A program made the position numbers and the translations under genes. Shown here in pieces: positions 7,314 through 16,702 of a stretch of DNA of 64,000 nt. The stretch lies in assembly GCA_017411805.1 (NCBI GenBank), contig JAFQPI010000001.1, positions 1-64,000 of the forward strand, given 5' to 3'. Position 1 is the stretch's first letter. Every line of letters starts with the position of its first letter. Source of the DNA: Clostridia bacterium (GTDB lineage Bacteria; Bacillota; Clostridia; Oscillospirales; CAG-272). Under the pieces are notes generated by a model, which did no database searches, was not told the origin of the DNA, and saw only the letters and a program-made list of their open reading frames with translations.

Positions 7314-8626
7314 TTGTGATTCTCCTTGAATTCGCGGTAGATATCTGTGTAAAGCTTATCGCGTACGACACAACCGGGAGTGCCTCCCGCACGCATCATC
7401 TCCGAGCATTTCGAGCAGCAGATGCAGATCTTTTCCTTCTTGAAGCCGCCCGAGAGAATATCCTTTGCAAAATCGGGATATGCAAGGATGGTTCTGCCGA
7501 AGCCGCAGAAATCAAATCCGCCGTCGCGTACAAATCCCGCGCAAACCTGGGGTGCCGTAACACCGAGATATGAGAGAGCAGAGGAAATGATCTTGATCTC
7601 GGGAACCTCGCGCTTAAGCTCCGCAATACCGTGAAGCATACGTGCAACGCCCTCGAGAGGATGCTCTTCGGGATCGTAACCGCCGAGAGCAAAGGGACGG
7701 TTTACGTGCGGATTGAAGTAGGGATTACCCATCGTAATATTCAGAAGCTCAACGCCGAGATCACGGAGCTCTTTGAGCAGCCAAACGGGCTCTTCCTTGT
7801 CAAATACAATGCCACCGTTTTTCGATACGCCGAATCCGTAAGGATAGGGAAAGCCGTCGTATACGTTGAGACGGGAGGAAACAATGAAATCCTTACCCGT
7901 AGATTTAATTGAACCTTCGATGCATTCGCGCAAAAGCCTCGTTCTGTTTTCAAGGGATCCGCCGTACTTACCCTCGCGCTCGTAAGCAGAAAGAAGCTCG
8001 GAGTTTATATATCTGTGACAGCATTTGATATCAACGCCGTCAAAGCCCGCTTCCTCTGCAAGCTTCGCGGAGTCTATCAAAGCCTCACCGATACGGTCAA
8101 GCTCATCGTCGGAAAGAATACGGCTCTTGTCGATAGGATTGTCACCCTCAAAGATCGGATTGTTGTAAGCAATCAGAGGCGCGGGAACACCTTCAGGCTT
8201 ACTGTATCTGCCGGAATGAGTCGCTTGCATAATGACAAGGGGTTCGTATCCGTTTGACTTAATTGCGTTTTCCTTGATCTCGCTTACAATAGTTTTGAAG
8301 CTGTTGAGATTATCCTTGGTTATCCAAAGCTGACGCGGATTAGCGCGGCCGTCCTCGCGGCAAGCCGTAGCCTCGAACCAGATAATACCCGCGCCGCCTT
8401 CTGCGATCCTCTTGTATCGTCTGATGGTAAGCTCGCCGGGGGTACCGTCGGCGTTTCCGTCGCATCCCTCCATCGCCTGGCAGGCAAGCCTGTTATGTAC
8501 CGTCTTGTTGCAGACGGTAACCGCCTCGCCGAGTACCGAAAGATCCTCGGAATAGGGCAGATTTGTTTTAAGTTCAGTATTCTGTGCCGAGAATTCCTCG
8601 GCGGAAGTATATACACGTCTGTTCAT
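7310..8626 (-). CDS. Old Yellow Enzyme-type NADH:flavin oxidoreductase with Fe-S cysteine cluster
   Basis: A 438-residue FMN TIM-barrel oxidoreductase. NRLACQAMEGCDG lies near the N-terminus, followed by GFDGVDIKCCHRYINSELLS and the RTRLLRE helix. Five cysteines near the end (401, 403, 404, 407, 419) match the Cx2CxxxCx11C-type 4Fe-4S site of 2,4-dienoyl-CoA reductase and BaiCD/BaiH relatives. Those proteins usually carry an extra C-terminal FAD/NAD(P) domain and run 640-670 residues. That domain is absent here, so electrons must come from another protein. The enzyme probably reduces an activated C=C bond. AGGAGGG precedes the start at 8626, making it first in the operon, divergent from the AraC gene. 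Confidence 0.82.
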   Translation of the reverse strand: MNRRVYTSAEEFSAQNTELKTNLPYSEDLSVLGEAVTVCNKTVHNRLACQAMEGCDGNADGTPGELTIRRYKRIAEGGAGIIWFEATACREDGRANPRQLWITKDNLNSFKTIVSEIKENAIKSNGYEPLVIMQATHSGRYSKPEGVPAPLIAYNNPIFEGDNPIDKSRILSDDELDRIGEALIDSAKLAEEAGFDGVDIKCCHRYINSELLSAYEREGKYGGSLENRTRLLRECIEGSIKSTGKDFIVSSRLNVYDGFPYPYGFGVSKNGGIVFDKEEPVWLLKELRDLGVELLNITMGNPYFNPHVNRPFALGGYDPEEHPLEGVARMLHGIAELKREVPEIKIISSALSYLGVTAPQVCAGFVRDGGFDFCGFGRTILAYPDFAKDILSGGFKKEKICICCSKCSEMMRAGGTPGCVVRDKLYTDIYREFKENHK

Positions 8627-8705
8627 TCTTTAACCCTCCTGCATTAATTATAATTCATTATATATATGGCATGTTATGAATATATTGCTTATTTTTATGT
8701 AAATC

Positions 8706-8734
8706 TTGCGAAATCAGATGAAATGTGCTATAAT
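8706..8734 (+). promoter_or_regulatory. Promoter of the AraC-family regulator
   Basis: TTGCGA (8706-8711), 17 bases, TATAAT (8729-8734). It lies in the 138-bp divergent region between starts at 8626 and 8765. No equally good promoter is visible for the leftward operon, which fits activator dependence. Confidence 0.65.
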
Positions 8735-8764
8735 GTATATGTAAATCAAGCAAGGAGGCAAAAG

Positions 8765-9577
8765 ATGCATATTCTCTCCGCAGGATACTCTGATATAATG
8801 GTGGGCTACTCGAAGCACGACCACGATGCCCATGAGCTGCTATACGTCGTTTCCGGCGAGATCGCTGTTCGCATCGGTGATGAGGAATACGTCGGCAGAC
8901 CGGGTTCGCTTTTGATATTCAGCCGCTTCGAGGAGCATTCGGTTCGCGTACTGACTAAGGAATACCGCCGCTACACTTTGCTCATATCTCCCGATATCTC
9001 GCGCGGAGCAGAGAACTATTTGCTCTCATCTGTGTTGATAAACCGATTCCGTGGATTCAGACACGTTATTGATTGCCGCATGTTGGATTCTGAAATCGAA
9101 CAGGTAATGAAGATGATGGCAGACGAATATTCACGCCGCGAGCCGATGTACGAAAGATTGCTCGATTCAATGCTTATGCGCCTTTTGATCATCATCTACC
9201 GCATAAGTCCCGAGCTTTTCCTGACCGACGAAAATCGTAACACCGAGATCGTCCGTGATATACAATCGCGATTTGAGCGCGAATTCGCGGAGCATTATAC
9301 GCTCTCTTCGCTTGCGTCGGAATACCATGTCAGCTCCTCGCATCTTGCCCATGCTTTCAAGGAGATAACAGGATATTCACCGATAGAGTATCTCATAAGC
9401 TGTCGCCTTTCTGCGGCAAAAACTCTGCTTGCGAAGAGTAATAAAAGCATCAAGGAAATAATCGACCTCTGCGGCTTTTCTGATGAAAGCAATTTCAGCC
9501 GTATGTTCCACTCGAGAGTTGGATGCACGCCAAGCAATTTCCGCAGGCAAAATTACTCCAAATCGCTTGACAAATGA
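8765..9577 (+). CDS. AraC-family transcriptional regulator with cupin sensor domain
   Basis: A 270-residue regulator. The N-terminal half is a cupin-type ligand domain (SKHDHDAHELLYVVSGE, then GRPGSLLIFSRFEEHSV). The C-terminal about 100 residues hold two helix-turn-helix units, ending in IIDLCGFSDESNFSRMFHSRVGCTPSNFRRQ, the typical AraC signature. The start at 8765 is chosen because AAGGAGG sits eight bases before it; the upstream in-frame ATG at 8666 would lie before the promoter's -10 box. It stands between two divergent metabolic operons and most likely controls both in response to their substrate, possibly a sugar or glycoside as is common in this family. Confidence 0.88.
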   Translation: MHILSAGYSDIMVGYSKHDHDAHELLYVVSGEIAVRIGDEEYVGRPGSLLIFSRFEEHSVRVLTKEYRRYTLLISPDISRGAENYLLSSVLINRFRGFRHVIDCRMLDSEIEQVMKMMADEYSRREPMYERLLDSMLMRLLIIIYRISPELFLTDENRNTEIVRDIQSRFEREFAEHYTLSSLASEYHVSSSHLAHAFKEITGYSPIEYLISCRLSAAKTLLAKSNKSIKEIIDLCGFSDESNFSRMFHSRVGCTPSNFRRQNYSKSLDK

Positions 9578-9595
9578 TATAAATAGTGGTATCAT
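9567..9595 (+). promoter_or_regulatory. Promoter of the rightward operon (9625-12602)
   Basis: TTGACA (9567-9572), 17 bases, TATCAT (9590-9595). The -35 box lies in the last codons of the AraC gene, so the operon has its own promoter as well as possible read-through. Confidence 0.7.
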
Positions 9596-9624
9596 TTTCT
9601 TGACCCTTTAAAGGAGGACGAATG

Positions 9625-10494
9625 ATGGCAAAGCTTATTCAATACAGAACAAACGCCTCTCTCTACGACGGTGCCTTCGACAGTACTGTTGGTTGGGCAG
9701 CCGCAGGAATGGCGGACGTTATAGTCACAGATAATAAAAAGCTGATCGTTATCGACGGAGGCTTCGGTGACGATGCGGAAGGAATTCTATCAATACTGCA
9801 ATCCAATACCGAATCGGAAATACCGCACGTTGACCTCTGGATAATCACTCATCCGCATCACGATCATTGCGGTGCGATAAGAGAGCTTGCGTGCAATGAA
9901 AATTTCCGATCAAAGCTGACCGTCGGCAAGATCTTATATTGGTTCCCGCCGGAGTTTTGCGGCAAGGACGGAAAAGCAGGCGCGCTCGTAAAAGCTAACG
10001 AGCGCATGGAAACGGTTCTCGAAGCCTTCGGCGCCGAGTATCACCGCCCCTCGCTTGACGAAAAAATATCCATCGACGGTATTGTTCTTCATTTTCTTTA
10101 TGTCCCGGACGATTGCACTATCCTCAATACGGGCGGCGGAAATTCTAACCTCTGTTCGCTGATCTTTACGGTAGAGAGCGAAAATAAAAAAGCGATGATC
10201 ACGGGAGACGCATATCACAGAAGTATGCAGATGACCGTCTGGCGCTATCATAAAAAACTGAAATGCGATATTCTGCAAATGCCGCACCACGGACTCTGCG
10301 ATTCTCATAATATCGAATTCTATCGCGAGGTAAACGCCGAAACCGTGCTGATACCAACCTCTGCCGCGGGATACAGAACGATGCATTCGGATATGTACGC
10401 CGACCGAGAGGGAAGAAACAATAATCTTTGGGCAGAAAACAACGCCGCGCAGGTCTTCAAGGCATTTGAAGGCACTGCTGAAATCGAACTGTAA
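9625..10494 (+). CDS. Metallo-beta-lactamase-fold hydrolase
   Basis: A 289-residue protein with the metal-binding motif THPHHDHCG near residue 76 and a later MITGDAYH and MPHHGL, which supply further zinc/iron ligands of the MBL fold. No signal peptide is present, so it acts in the cytoplasm. Family members hydrolyse esters, thioesters, lactones, phosphodiesters or C-P/S bonds. The second of two adjacent ATGs (9625 rather than 9622) is preferred because it sits seven bases from AGGAGG. It is first in an operon with an oxidoreductase-type glycosidase and a TIM-barrel enzyme, where opening a lactone formed by sugar oxidation would be plausible but unproven. Confidence 0.75.
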   Translation: MAKLIQYRTNASLYDGAFDSTVGWAAAGMADVIVTDNKKLIVIDGGFGDDAEGILSILQSNTESEIPHVDLWIITHPHHDHCGAIRELACNENFRSKLTVGKILYWFPPEFCGKDGKAGALVKANERMETVLEAFGAEYHRPSLDEKISIDGIVLHFLYVPDDCTILNTGGGNSNLCSLIFTVESENKKAMITGDAYHRSMQMTVWRYHKKLKCDILQMPHHGLCDSHNIEFYREVNAETVLIPTSAAGYRTMHSDMYADREGRNNNLWAENNAAQVFKAFEGTAEIEL

Positions 10495-10506
10495 AGGAGA
10501 AGAAAA

Positions 10507-11739
10507 ATGGATAAGATCAGACTTGGAGTCTTCGGACTCGGACGCGGTCGCTCGCTCTTTTCGAGTATGCTTGCCGCGGGTGCGGAGATCGTAGCCGTAT
10601 GCGAAAAGGATGAAAGTCGAATCGAGGAAGCGCAGAAGATCGCACCCGATATCGCCGTTTACCGCAATTTTGATGAATTTATCGAGCATCCGATGGATGC
10701 CGTGATGCTCTGCAATTATTTCAATGAACATGCTGAATACGCAGTCAGATGTCTTGAGAAGAATCTGCACGTTCTCAGCGAAACGACGAGCAACACCACT
10801 ATGGCTGACGGAGTCAAGCTCGTACGCGCGGCAGAGAAGAGTAAAGCGTTTTATATGCTCGCCGAAAACTATCCCTTTATGGTCTTCAATCAGGAAATGC
10901 GCCGCGTTTACCGCGAGGGAAGTCTCGGACACGTACTCTTTGCCGAGGGCGAATATAACCATCCTCTCAACCCGAATAATATGAAGGAAGTCGTCCATCT
11001 GCGACCCACGCCCGATCATTGGCGCAATAATATTCCGAGAAGCTACTATATTACACATTCGCTTGCTCCGCTGATGTATATCACAGGTCAGCGACCCGTC
11101 CGCGTATCGGCAATGCCGGTCTACGGCTACGAGGAGGACGTCACAAATCCTTTGAATACCCACGACCGCGCCGCTATCATCACGACAGTCAACGACGACA
11201 AGTCTGTCTTCCGCGTAACGGGATGTGCCGCATTCGGTGCGCACGAAAATTCCTACCGTATCTGCGGAGAGCTCGGTCAGATCGAAAACGTCCGCGGCAG
11301 CGGCAATATGGTAATGCTGAACTATAATAAATGGAATATCCCCGAGGGGCTCGAGGAGCATAATTTCTATAAGCCCGAGTTCCCCGAGGAGGATAAGCCT
11401 CTGATTGAAAAGGCGGGCCACGGAGGAAGTGATTTTTACGTATTCCGTGAGTTCGTTTCTTGCATCAAGGAGAATCGCCGCCCTGAGTTTGATGAGTATT
11501 TCTCAACGACAATGGCATCCGTAGCGATCCTCGCGCATAGAAGCATACTTGATGGCAACCGAGCATTCGACGTTCCCGATTTCCGCAAGGAAGAGGACAG
11601 AATTAAGTATGAAAACGACACGCTGACCCCTTTCCGTGGCAAAAACGGTGAGGAACCGACCCTCCCCGTTTGCTCGGATCCCGAATATTCACCGTCAGAG
11701 AAGAAGCTTGAAGCTTACGAAAACGCTCTAAATTCATAA
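10507..11739 (+). CDS. Gfo/Idh/MocA oxidoreductase, GH109-like
   Basis: A 410-residue protein with an N-terminal Rossmann fold (GVFGLGRGRS, residues 7-16) and the Gfo/Idh/MocA alpha/beta C-terminal domain. The usual EKP motif is replaced by SETT. YYITHSLAPL (180-189) and GHGGSDF (304-310) resemble the YPTHGLGP and GHGGxD blocks of GH109 enzymes, which cleave glycosides using a bound NAD through a 3-keto intermediate. The sequence therefore suggests a redox-assisted glycosidase or 3-keto-glycoside-forming dehydrogenase rather than an inositol dehydrogenase. It starts 13 bases after the hydrolase gene, with AAGGAG upstream, and is followed by a sugar-isomerase-like gene 17 bases on. Confidence 0.72.
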   Translation: MDKIRLGVFGLGRGRSLFSSMLAAGAEIVAVCEKDESRIEEAQKIAPDIAVYRNFDEFIEHPMDAVMLCNYFNEHAEYAVRCLEKNLHVLSETTSNTTMADGVKLVRAAEKSKAFYMLAENYPFMVFNQEMRRVYREGSLGHVLFAEGEYNHPLNPNNMKEVVHLRPTPDHWRNNIPRSYYITHSLAPLMYITGQRPVRVSAMPVYGYEEDVTNPLNTHDRAAIITTVNDDKSVFRVTGCAAFGAHENSYRICGELGQIENVRGSGNMVMLNYNKWNIPEGLEEHNFYKPEFPEEDKPLIEKAGHGGSDFYVFREFVSCIKENRRPEFDEYFSTTMASVAILAHRSILDGNRAFDVPDFRKEEDRIKYENDTLTPFRGKNGEEPTLPVCSDPEYSPSEKKLEAYENALNS

Positions 11740-11756
11740 AGATCGAGGTAGATAAA

Positions 11757-12602
11757 ATGAAAAAACACGCACTTCCGCTTTCAGCAACCTTTCCTCCTGC
11801 GGGAAAAATGCCCCCTCCCGAGGGCGTCAGATTCCTTCACGAGCACGGCTTTGATTCAATGGATTTTAATTTCGTCGCGGCACTCGACGATTACGGCGAC
11901 GATTGGCAGGATATGATCGCCGAGGTTAAAAAGGCGGCAGAAGAAACGGGAATACTTATTGTTTCGGGACACCTTCCTTTCAGAGGAAAAACGCCCGAGG
12001 AGCTCGAAAGCAAAGTGGCAAGGTCACTTGAAATGGCAGGCGCGCTCGGCGTAAAACGAGCGGTTCTTCATCCTCTCGGAGACGGTAAGGCGCCAGCGGG
12101 CGAGGAAAACAATAAATATTGGTATGAGAAAAATATTGAATTTTACAGCAAATTCCTCCCGAGAGCAAATGAGCTCGGTATCGCGCTTGTAACCGAGAAT
12201 ATGCGCGACGCACATCAGGCTGAAGGTTGCCATCGCTACGGTTCAACCGCAGACGAACTTATCGAGATGGCAGATGCACTCGGACTTGAGATCTGCTGGG
12301 ATTTTGGCCACGCTCATGAGGCAAAGCTTGATCACTACTCGGAGCTTCTCAAGATCGGCAAGCGACTTACGATGACCCACGTTAACGATAATTGGCAAGG
12401 TCCCTTTGACGAGCATCTCCCTCCGTTTTACGGAACAGGCGATTGGGAAGCCGCGTGCCGCGGTCTTCGTGGGATCGGCTACTCAAATCCGCTGAACTTT
12501 GAGCTCAAGTTCAAACAGCTCCCTGATCCTATTCTTCCTTATGCGGCAGATCTTACCCGCGCGATCGGCGAGCATATGCTTGATATGATATTTAGTGATT
12601 GA
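11757..12602 (+). CDS. Xylose-isomerase-like TIM barrel sugar epimerase/isomerase
   Basis: A 281-residue AP-endonuclease-2/xylose isomerase-like TIM barrel. The expected divalent-metal ligands are visible: Glu147 (VTENM), Asp182 (CWDFGHAHEAK), His208 (MTHVNDN) and Glu249 (NFELKF). Relatives include hexulose epimerases, inosose isomerases, and the DgpB/C-type partners of Gfo/Idh/MocA enzymes that cleave 3-keto C-glycosides. Pairing here with a GH109-like dehydrogenase fits the last possibility, but the exact substrate is unknown. It is the last gene of the right arm and is followed by a hairpin terminator. Confidence 0.75.
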   Translation: MKKHALPLSATFPPAGKMPPPEGVRFLHEHGFDSMDFNFVAALDDYGDDWQDMIAEVKKAAEETGILIVSGHLPFRGKTPEELESKVARSLEMAGALGVKRAVLHPLGDGKAPAGEENNKYWYEKNIEFYSKFLPRANELGIALVTENMRDAHQAEGCHRYGSTADELIEMADALGLEICWDFGHAHEAKLDHYSELLKIGKRLTMTHVNDNWQGPFDEHLPPFYGTGDWEAACRGLRGIGYSNPLNFELKFKQLPDPILPYAADLTRAIGEHMLDMIFSD

Positions 12603-12607
12603 TATAA

Positions 12608-12641
12608 CAATCCTCCGTACGCGTCTCGGTACGGAGGATTG
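12608..12641 (+). terminator. Hairpin terminator of the right arm
   Basis: A 13-bp perfect stem (CAATCCTCCGTAC/GTACGGAGGATTG) with an eight-base loop, six bases after the stop codon. The following U-tract is weak (CTGTATATATTG), so termination may be partial. Confidence 0.6.
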
Positions 12642-12745
12642 CTGTATATATTGCAAAACAATATTTGGAACAAATCATAATAAACAAATAAGATACAGCA
12701 TTTTTATGCATAAAGCAGAAATGAAATAACTAGGTAAAATACTTG

Positions 12746-12774
12746 TTGACAAGCGAAATATTATTTGATATAAT
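12746..12774 (+). promoter_or_regulatory. Strong sigma-A promoter of the lipoprotein gene
   Basis: TTGACA (12746-12751), 17 bases, TATAAT (12769-12774): a perfect consensus. A leader of about 100 bases follows, with a small hairpin at 12828-12844 (TTCGC/GCGAA) before the GGAGGTGA ribosome site. Confidence 0.8.
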
Positions 12775-12882
12775 ATGACTAAGGGGCATGCAATACTCAG
12801 TATGTCACATATATATGCGCTTTTTATTCGCTAGCATGGCGAATTTACGAATGATAAAGACGCAACACATGGAGGTGACGAG

Positions 12883-13545
12883 ATGAAACGATTATTTATA
12901 ATTTTATTGTTACTGTTCCTTTTCCTATCTTCATGTAATGCCGAGGATTCGGTTGATAGCGGATCGGATGCTTCGGGCAGCTCCGAGATCGTCGGTATTG
13001 ATTCCAAGTCTACATTTGAGCCGCTTGAAACAGAACCCGAATCGACCTGGCATTATGCGGCTCTGAGAGAATCCACTCCGGAGTTGTTTAAACCGGATAC
13101 AGGTGAATATCCGGATGATGTCAAGAATGCCTATTTGATATTTCCTTTGGTTTACGAAACAAGCGTAAACGGACTCGATTGCTTAATTGAATTCTACTGT
13201 GATACCGTATATATGCATAATTATATTTTTTCGCGCATAACGGTAACAAACTCGGGTGATTCAGATGTTTGCTTGGTAATGAGCCAATATGCTGCGGGAT
13301 ATTTCAAAAGAGATGATGGCGAGATTTATATCTCGAAGTATAATAACGACGGTTTTTCGGATATGTGCGACAGAATGATTCTCTCCGCTGGCAAATCGCA
13401 TACATTTGAAGTTGTATTTTATGTTTCTGATGAGTTCTTCAACGTACAAAACAGCTATACGTATATCCTGCCTTTGTATATCGAACAAGGATCTGCGGAA
13501 GATACCCAATTTATTGAAATCCCGATTCCAATAAAAACAAATTAA
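12883..13545 (+). CDS. Secreted lipoprotein of unknown function
   Basis: A 220-residue protein with a lipoprotein signal: a short basic start, a leucine-rich core and the lipobox LSSC at residues 15-18. A Ser/Asp/Gly-rich linker follows, and then a beta-rich domain of about 150 residues. The segment FSRITVTNSGDSDVCLVMSQ resembles an immunoglobulin-like or DUF4352-type extracellular fold. I cannot assign a family. It is transcribed alone from a consensus promoter and ends at a strong terminator. It should sit on the outer face of the membrane. Confidence 0.7.
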   Translation: MKRLFIILLLLFLFLSSCNAEDSVDSGSDASGSSEIVGIDSKSTFEPLETEPESTWHYAALRESTPELFKPDTGEYPDDVKNAYLIFPLVYETSVNGLDCLIEFYCDTVYMHNYIFSRITVTNSGDSDVCLVMSQYAAGYFKRDDGEIYISKYNNDGFSDMCDRMILSAGKSHTFEVVFYVSDEFFNVQNSYTYILPLYIEQGSAEDTQFIEIPIPIKTN

Positions 13546-13550
13546 TAAAT

Positions 13551-13582
13551 ACCGCTCCCGACCGAATTCGGTCGGGAGCGGT
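13551..13582. terminator. Bidirectional intrinsic terminator
   Basis: A 14-bp perfect stem (ACCGCTCCCGACCG/CGGTCGGGAGCGGT) with loop AATT, followed by TATTTTT on the plus strand and an A/T-rich flank on the other. It ends the lipoprotein gene (13545) and the convergent binding-protein gene (13597). Confidence 0.9.
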
Positions 13583-13596
13583 TATTTTTGATTGTG

Positions 13597-15105
13597 TTAT
13601 TGTGCTATTTCAGCAAATGAGTTGGTGATCTTTTCTAACTGAGTGCCAAGAGTTCTCATCATTGCTTTGCTCTTGGTTGCCCAGCTGCCGCCGTCAACGG
13701 CACAGTTATCCCACTGGTCGCTCATATTGGCAAGGCTGGAGTTGAAGAGTCTGCCGAAGTCGAATATGATTCCTGCACGGATAAGATCGTACATTTCGGA
13801 TTCAACCGATGTCTCGGAGTATCTGAGCTTCATGGTAGTTTCAAAGAGTGCGGGAGTGGTGAGACGGTAAGCCTCGGATGCCCAGCATTCAAGAACTGCG
13901 GCTGCACGGTTAAGATCCTTGGAAAGGGTGTAGATGGAATAGAAGGAAACGGGGTTGCCTACGCAAGTGATATGGTTTTCCTGTTCGGAGTTATACTTGG
14001 GGATCGGAACGATGCCGTATGAGAAGCCTGCGTCAACGATTTTTTCTGCAACGTCCTTGTGGCGAGCCATAACCATCAGAGCATTACCGCTGATGAAGGT
14101 GTTTGCATAGTTGCTGGAGTTAACGTAAACGTCGCCCTGCTTGATCCATTCGCCCATTCTGTCGCAGAGGTCGATAGCCTTGGTGGAGTAGTAGTCATCG
14201 GAGATCTTAAGGAGTTTCTCCTCGTCCTTCTCGGCCTGTCTCAGACCTGCGCCATAGTAGATAGCGTCAAGGTGCCAGGAAAGGGTTGTGAATCCGTAGA
14301 AGTCAAGCTCGTTTGCGGTATTGCTGCCGTCAAGATCCTTGTACATATCCTTTGTCATAAGGTGAAGAGTCTCGATAGTCCAGTTTTTGTTCTGAACATG
14401 TGTAGCGGGCTCAACGAGATCGGGAAATCTTTCAAGAACGTCCTTGTTGTAGAAGATAGCGTACATCTGGTGGATCGAGTTGATCGAAACGTCACCGGTT
14501 ACGAAATACATAGAGTCGCCGATAGTTGCGGTATCCTTCATAACGGTAGGCCACCAAGGCATACTGAAATCAAGATACTCGAGATCCATAAGGTCTGCGC
14601 AGTAGCCGTTCATAGCTGTAAGCGCGATGGTACGGGAGTGCGCGGACATAAGGTCGTATGTACTGTCGCCGGACTCATACATGTTACCAACGTGATCGGA
14701 GTAAGCCTTTCCGACGTTATTGTTGTACTGACCCTTGATGTCAACCCAGTCAAGCGTAACACCCATCTTGCTCTCTACGTTTGCGTTACGCTGATAGATA
14801 GCGTCGTTGACCATTTCTCCGTTCGTGTCTTCAACGTAGAACTCGGGTCTTTCTACGTCGTTCCACCAAAGAACTGTGATGGTTTCACCGCCGAAGTCGA
14901 GCTCATCCGGGAGATTGCTCTTTAAGTAACCGTTTTCATCGTAAAGATCTGCGGTCGTCTCAGCGTCGCTTCCCGAAGGTGCATTTGTAGTTGCGTTTTC
15001 TGTAGTAACGGGATTTTCTTTTCCTGTGTCAGCGCATGCAACAAAAGAAGCGAAAAGCATTACTAAAGCAAGTGCTAAAGAAATTAGCTTGATTGTCGAT
15101 TTCAT
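13597..15105 (-). CDS. Extracellular solute-binding lipoprotein (family 1, sugar type)
   Basis: A 502-residue lipoprotein. The hydrophobic signal ends in FVAC, so the mature Cys is near residue 24; an acidic Thr/Ser-rich linker follows, then a two-lobed binding-protein domain with YAIFYNKDVLERFPDL near the middle. Such proteins deliver oligosaccharides to ABC permeases, but no permease or ATPase gene adjoins, so it probably serves a transporter elsewhere. The start at 15105 is chosen because AGGAGG precedes it; the longer frame to 15246 runs through the promoter. It is monocistronic, between two terminators. Many codons end in C or G, consistent with high expression. Confidence 0.85.
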   Translation of the reverse strand: MKSTIKLISLALALVMLFASFVACADTGKENPVTTENATTNAPSGSDAETTADLYDENGYLKSNLPDELDFGGETITVLWWNDVERPEFYVEDTNGEMVNDAIYQRNANVESKMGVTLDWVDIKGQYNNNVGKAYSDHVGNMYESGDSTYDLMSAHSRTIALTAMNGYCADLMDLEYLDFSMPWWPTVMKDTATIGDSMYFVTGDVSINSIHQMYAIFYNKDVLERFPDLVEPATHVQNKNWTIETLHLMTKDMYKDLDGSNTANELDFYGFTTLSWHLDAIYYGAGLRQAEKDEEKLLKISDDYYSTKAIDLCDRMGEWIKQGDVYVNSSNYANTFISGNALMVMARHKDVAEKIVDAGFSYGIVPIPKYNSEQENHITCVGNPVSFYSIYTLSKDLNRAAAVLECWASEAYRLTTPALFETTMKLRYSETSVESEMYDLIRAGIIFDFGRLFNSSLANMSDQWDNCAVDGGSWATKSKAMMRTLGTQLEKITNSFAEIAQ

Positions 15106-15145
15106 TTGAATCCTCCTATAGTTGCTCTTATGAGCGTATAGTATA

Positions 15146-15174
15146 ATATTATCACAAAAAATGAATTTTGTCAA
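15146..15174 (-). promoter_or_regulatory. Promoter of the solute-binding protein gene
   Basis: Minus strand TTGACA (15174-15169), 17 bases, TAATAT (15151-15146). Confidence 0.75.
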
Positions 15175-15209
15175 TAGCTTTTTGTGCAATCTTATGGAGA
15201 TAATAGGAA

Positions 15210-15238
15210 AATCCGCCCGATTTGCCATCGGGCGGATT
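15210..15238 (-). terminator. Intrinsic terminator of gdhA
   Basis: A 12-bp perfect stem (AATCCGCCCGAT/ATCGGGCGGATT) with a five-base loop. On the minus strand it follows the gdhA stop by seven bases and is followed by TTTTCC. Confidence 0.85.
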
Positions 15239-15245
15239 GTATTCA

Positions 15246-16682
<1,437 letters not shown>

Positions 16683-16702
16683 CTATAGCTAAACGATATT
16701 TT

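Noticed and set aside
9934-11421. 495-residue open frame on the minus strand
   Set aside because: It lies antisense to the hydrolase and Gfo/Idh/MocA genes, has no ribosome site and no family features.
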